Origin: Kitasatospora sp. MAA19
GTDB lineage: Bacteria; Actinomycetota; Actinomycetes; Streptomycetales; Streptomycetaceae
Assembly (NCBI RefSeq): GCF_029894125.1
Contig: NZ_JARXYZ010000028.1
Span: forward strand, 1-64,000
Reading direction: 5' to 3'
DNA: 64,000 nt
This document shows positions 61,096 through 64,000 of the stretch, piece by piece (position 1 is the first letter of the stretch; each line of letters starts with the position of its first letter). The position numbers and the translations under genes were made by a program. The notes beneath the pieces were generated by a model. The model was not told where the DNA came from, did no database searches, and saw nothing but the letters and a program-made list of their open reading frames with translations.

Positions 61096-61523
61096 AAGTC
61101 CACCGATCCCGAGTACGACGCCAAGCTCGACCGGATCGAGCACGTCCTGGAACACTTCCCGGACCGCACGTTCGCGTTCGACGAGTTCGGGCCGCTCGGC
61201 ATCCGGCCCACCGCCGGGTCGTGCCGGGCCGAGCAAGGCCAGCCCGAGCGGCATCCCGCGACCTATCACCGCACCCACGGGGTGCGTTACTTTCACGGCA
61301 CCCGATCGAGGCCCACTTCGGACCGCTGCGGCAGTTCACCATCGCCAACTCGAACCACCCCAACCACACGACTCAGACCCGGACCCTGCACGCCTACCTG
61401 CGCTGGCGCAACGCCAATGCCCGCCACCGCGACGTCCTGGCCGCCGAACGCAAGGAACGCGCCCGCATCCGCAGCGAGAAGAGCGTCCGCTGGGTCGGAC
61501 GCCCCCTCGCCGCCGCGGCCTGA
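61096..61523 (+). pseudogene. IS630-type transposase with deleted centre
   Basis: The first part (KSTDPEYDAKLDRIEHVLEH, FAFDEFGPLGIRPTAG, TYHRTHGVRYFHG) is the DDE region start of IS630-family transposases. It runs straight into the C-terminal end in another frame (PIEAHFGPLRQFTIANSNHP, NARHRDVLAAERKERARIRS). About 75 residues, including the second Asp, are lost at roughly 61301. The N-terminal DNA-binding domain is also missing. Inactive. Confidence 0.78.
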
Positions 61524-61554
61524 ACGACCCGGCGAACCTATGCGGTCAGAGCAC

Positions 61555-62298
61555 CTAGAGTTGCGAACCCCCTCCGTCGACAGGGAACTCCGCTCCCGTC
61601 GAGAAGGTCGCACCGAACGCCAAGTACGCCACCGCGGCGGCCACTTCCTCGGACGCCCCCAGCCGCTGCATCGGGATCGTGCTCCGGTAGGTGTCCTTCA
61701 TCATCTCGACGACGTCGGCAGGCAAGGAGCGGTCCAGGATGCCCGTGTCGATCGGCCCGGGGCTCACGGCATTGACGCGCACCTTGCGCGGCAGCAGCTC
61801 ACGGGCCAGGGTGCGCGTCATCGACCGCAGGGCTGCCTTGCTCGCCGAGTAGACACTGAGCGCGTCCAGGCCCAGGACGTTCACCACCGACGTGGTGAGG
61901 ACCACGCCGCTTCCCTCGCGCAACAGCGGCGCCAACGCCTGCACCGTGAAGTACGGGCCCTTGGCGTTGACGCCGAACAGCGCGTCGTACATCTCCTCCG
62001 TCGTCGAGTCGAACGGCGCGGACGCAGTGACACCGGCGTTGACGAACAGCGCGTCCACCACGCCGAACCGCTCCTGGACCGTGCCGGCCAGCGCCCTGAT
62101 GTCCGTCAGGGACGCGGCATCGCTGCGGACGGCGATCGCCTTGTCCCCCAACTGCTCCAGCGCGGCGTCCAGGGTGGATCGGGTACGGCCGGTGATCAGT
62201 ACGTGCGCCCCACCGTCCGCGAACAACCGGGCCGTAGCCAGGCCAATACCGCTGCCCCCGCCCGTGATCACGATCTTCTTGCCGTCATAAGTGGTCAT
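61555..62298 (-). CDS. Short-chain dehydrogenase/reductase
   Basis: 247 residues, a classical SDR. TGGGSGIGLATARLFADGGA, NAGVTASAPFD, catalytic Ser in TTSVVNVLG, Tyr and Lys in VYSASKAAL and the end PVDGGGSQL, all normal. It is divergent from the LysR gene at 62398 (99-bp gap), which is its likely regulator. The 5' flank is bounded by transposase remnants, so the pair may have moved as a unit. Confidence 0.9.
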   Translation of the reverse strand: MTTYDGKKIVITGGGSGIGLATARLFADGGAHVLITGRTRSTLDAALEQLGDKAIAVRSDAASLTDIRALAGTVQERFGVVDALFVNAGVTASAPFDSTTEEMYDALFGVNAKGPYFTVQALAPLLREGSGVVLTTSVVNVLGLDALSVYSASKAALRSMTRTLARELLPRKVRVNAVSPGPIDTGILDRSLPADVVEMMKDTYRSTIPMQRLGASEEVAAAVAYLAFGATFSTGAEFPVDGGGSQL

Positions 62299-62397
62299 GC
62301 CCTCAAGTCAAATATCCACCCGCACACCCTGTCCAAGACCTGTTCCGCATGCCGTCATGTCCCAGGCGCATGACGGCGCGCGACGTACCCTGGGCGA

Positions 62398-63300
62398 ATG
62401 GACCTCGACCTGCGACTCGTGCGCTACTTCACGATCGTGGCGGAGTACGGCAACTTCGGCCGGGCCGCCACCAGGCTCCACCTGGCGCAGCCGTCGCTGA
62501 GCCGTCAGATCCAGCGACTGGAGGCTCAGCTCGGCGTCCGGCTATTCGACCGCTCGCCGCAAGGCAGCAGCCTCACCGACGCCGGCCAGGCCTTCCTTCC
62601 CAGGGCCCGGATACTGCTCCAAGAGGCCGAGCAAGCCGCTCACACGGCCAGAGCCGCCGTCCATCCCCGTACCATCACCGTCGGCTGCGCCGAAGGACTG
62701 GTCATCACCGTCTGTGTGCAGGAACTGCGCCGCCGGCACCCTGACGGCCAGGTCCGCACCAGGCACCTCGACTGGCGGGACACGCGCGCCCTCGCCGAGG
62801 GGCGGGTCGACGCCCTCGTCGCGTACGGGCCCCTGCCCTTGCCCACGGACGGCTTCCGGGTGACCAGACTCCACGAGGAGTCGCGGGTACTGGTCACGTC
62901 GGCACGTCATCATCTGGCGAACGAGAGAACCGTCAGCCTGCGGGCTCTGTCGGACGAGGAACTGGTCGGCTGCGTCAGCACTCCGGTCCTGTGGAGCACG
63001 CCCAAGCCCGTCGGCAACCGCCCGGCACCACCCCCGCCCGCGATCGACGACAGCTTTGAGGACAAGCTGGAACTCATCGCCACCGGCCACTGTGTCGCGA
63101 TCTTCCCGGCCGGTGATCGACGCGCTGCTGTGCGCGAGGACATCGCCCTGGTGCCCGTCATCGACATCGATCCCTGCGAGGTCGTGCTCGTCACGCGCGC
63201 TGACGACCCCAACCCGCTGCTCGGATCGCTGGAAGACGTCGCACGTACATTGCTCGGCACAGCCTCCCGACGGGAGAACGACGAACTGCCGGTCAACTGA
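62398..63300 (+). CDS. LysR-family regulator, SDR-linked
   Basis: 300 residues. HTH LRLVRYFTIVAEYGNFGRAA and LHLAQPSLSRQIQRLEAQLG; effector domain from about residue 92, with ATGHCVAIFPAGDRRAAVRE near the C-terminus. Divergent from the SDR at 61555. Composition slightly different from the LysR at 60144, and no close similarity in the effector domain, so they are not a recent duplicate. Confidence 0.88.
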   Translation: MDLDLRLVRYFTIVAEYGNFGRAATRLHLAQPSLSRQIQRLEAQLGVRLFDRSPQGSSLTDAGQAFLPRARILLQEAEQAAHTARAAVHPRTITVGCAEGLVITVCVQELRRRHPDGQVRTRHLDWRDTRALAEGRVDALVAYGPLPLPTDGFRVTRLHEESRVLVTSARHHLANERTVSLRALSDEELVGCVSTPVLWSTPKPVGNRPAPPPPAIDDSFEDKLELIATGHCVAIFPAGDRRAAVREDIALVPVIDIDPCEVVLVTRADDPNPLLGSLEDVARTLLGTASRRENDELPVN

Positions 63301-63402
63301 ACCCATTGCCTCTGCGAGGTGTTCCAGATGGCTGTCGCCGCGCTGCACAGTCAGCGGGGCTGTCGACCGCTCCCGGTCGGGATGGGGCCGACTCCACCGA
63401 TT

Positions 63403-63735
63403 TCCGACTCGGTCCGTCAGCCGTACATCGCCACGCGGTACGGACGCAAGGGCGCCACCGAGAGGTTGGTCGAGGTCGGCGCCTCGGCATCCGTCGGGTC
63501 CGTCGCGGACTCGTACGACAACGCGATGGCCGAGGCCCTGAACGGCACGTTCAAGGCCGAACTGATCGAACATCAGGGGCCGTGGCGGGACTTCGACGAG
63601 GTCGAGCGGGCCGTCTTCCAGTGGGTCGCGTGGTACAACAGCGAGCGCCTCCACTCCGCCCTCGGCTACATGCCGCCCGACGAGTACGAGCAGGCGTACT
63701 GGACGGGACTGGAGCAACACCCGCAAGTCGCTTGA
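63403..63735 (+). pseudogene. IS3-family transposase (OrfB) C-terminal fragment
   Basis: Reads VEVGASASVGSVADSYDNAM and EALNGTFKAELIEHQGPWRD, then AWYNSERLHSALGYMPPDEY and a normal stop, i.e. the last Asp-Glu portion of an IS3 OrfB. The upstream piece (SDSVRQPYIATRYGRKGATE) is garbled relative to the usual SDRGxQYxAxRYTERL. OrfA and the N-terminal half are missing. The fragment begins about 100 bp after the LysR stop. Confidence 0.75.
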
Positions 63736-64000
63736 TCACACGATCGCGGACTCCACGAAAGTCGGGGCAGCTCACTTTCCCTCCTACACCACTCCACGGG
63801 ACGCCATCCTGGAAGGCGCCCGGGGGTTGGTGAACGACCCGGCGGACTCATTCCGGGTGGGTGCGGGGGATGAGTGGTGCAGACCGTGCGAGTCGGTCCT
63901 GGTCGAGGGTGCTCGGGAAGGTGGGAGGACTCCGGGCCGCTGGGGTGCGTTCACTCGGATGGCCCGTACACGGAGACGAGCCGACTGGTGTCCTCGACTC
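63736..64000. other. Right-end region, no supported gene
   Basis: 265 bp after the IS3 fragment. It may include the IS right end near 63736-63775 (TGATCACACGATCGCGGACT follows the stop), but the left end is not in view. No gene is supported up to the window edge. Confidence 0.35.

Overview
The window is high-GC actinobacterial DNA, most like Streptomyces or Kitasatospora (Streptomycetaceae). The reasons are strong G/C third-position bias, GTG/TTG starts, ATGA/GTGA-coupled operons, twin-arginine and lipobox exoproteins with ricin or LamG domains, FtsX-type exporters and small streptomycete-type families. Placement to genus is inference; no rRNA or tRNA gene is visible.

Layout. 0-0.3 kb is G/C homopolymer, probably a contig-end artefact. 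0.3-8 kb holds a secreted beta-propeller, LysR and TetR regulators, a 175-bp MITE-like element and a 1333-residue secreted repeat protein. 8-16.5 kb is a scarred zone. A flavin monooxygenase tail abuts an acyl carrier protein lacking its start, an FtsX exporter has one internally deleted partner and a gutted ATPase, and there are fragments of a BBE-type oxidase, an old yellow enzyme and an amidohydrolase around intact cupin and aldo/keto reductase genes. 16.5-25.3 kb is a carbohydrate-use locus: ricin-domain exoprotein, DUF5107 protein, MalG/MalF-type permeases, lipoprotein binding protein and a divergent LacI repressor with two matching operators.

25.5-38.4 kb is the centrepiece, a complete high-affinity group 1h [NiFe]-hydrogenase island. 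It contains hhyS, hhyL, a NifU-like protein, DUF5947, DUF6084, an unassigned 470-residue protein, a maturation protease and a 34-residue membrane peptide. After a strong hairpin come hypA, hypB, hypF, hypC, hypD and hypE. Almost every junction in each half overlaps by 1-4 nt. The hyp products build and insert the NiFe(CN)2CO centre, the protease trims HhyL, and the hydrogenase should oxidise atmospheric H2. The in-between proteins have no established role and are the best candidates for new biology.

38.7-49 kb carries secreted proteins (DUF4185, metallophosphoesterase-LamG, polysaccharide lyase), a ferredoxin / ferredoxin reductase / P450 set, a GH15 enzyme and a lipoprotein, mostly separated by strong hairpin terminators. 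49-57 kb holds a frameshifted Gfo/Idh relic, a small secreted peptide and a lower-GC block (PfpI-type protein, fumarase, malic enzyme, SDR) bounded by an IS1380-like transposase remnant. 57.3-64 kb has an SDR/ester cyclase operon with divergent LysR, a second SDR-LysR pair, and remnants of an MFS transporter and of IS630- and IS3-type transposases.

A recurring theme outside the hydrogenase island is genes that keep both ends but have lost the middle (FtsX partner, ABC ATPase, MFS, IS1380, IS630).
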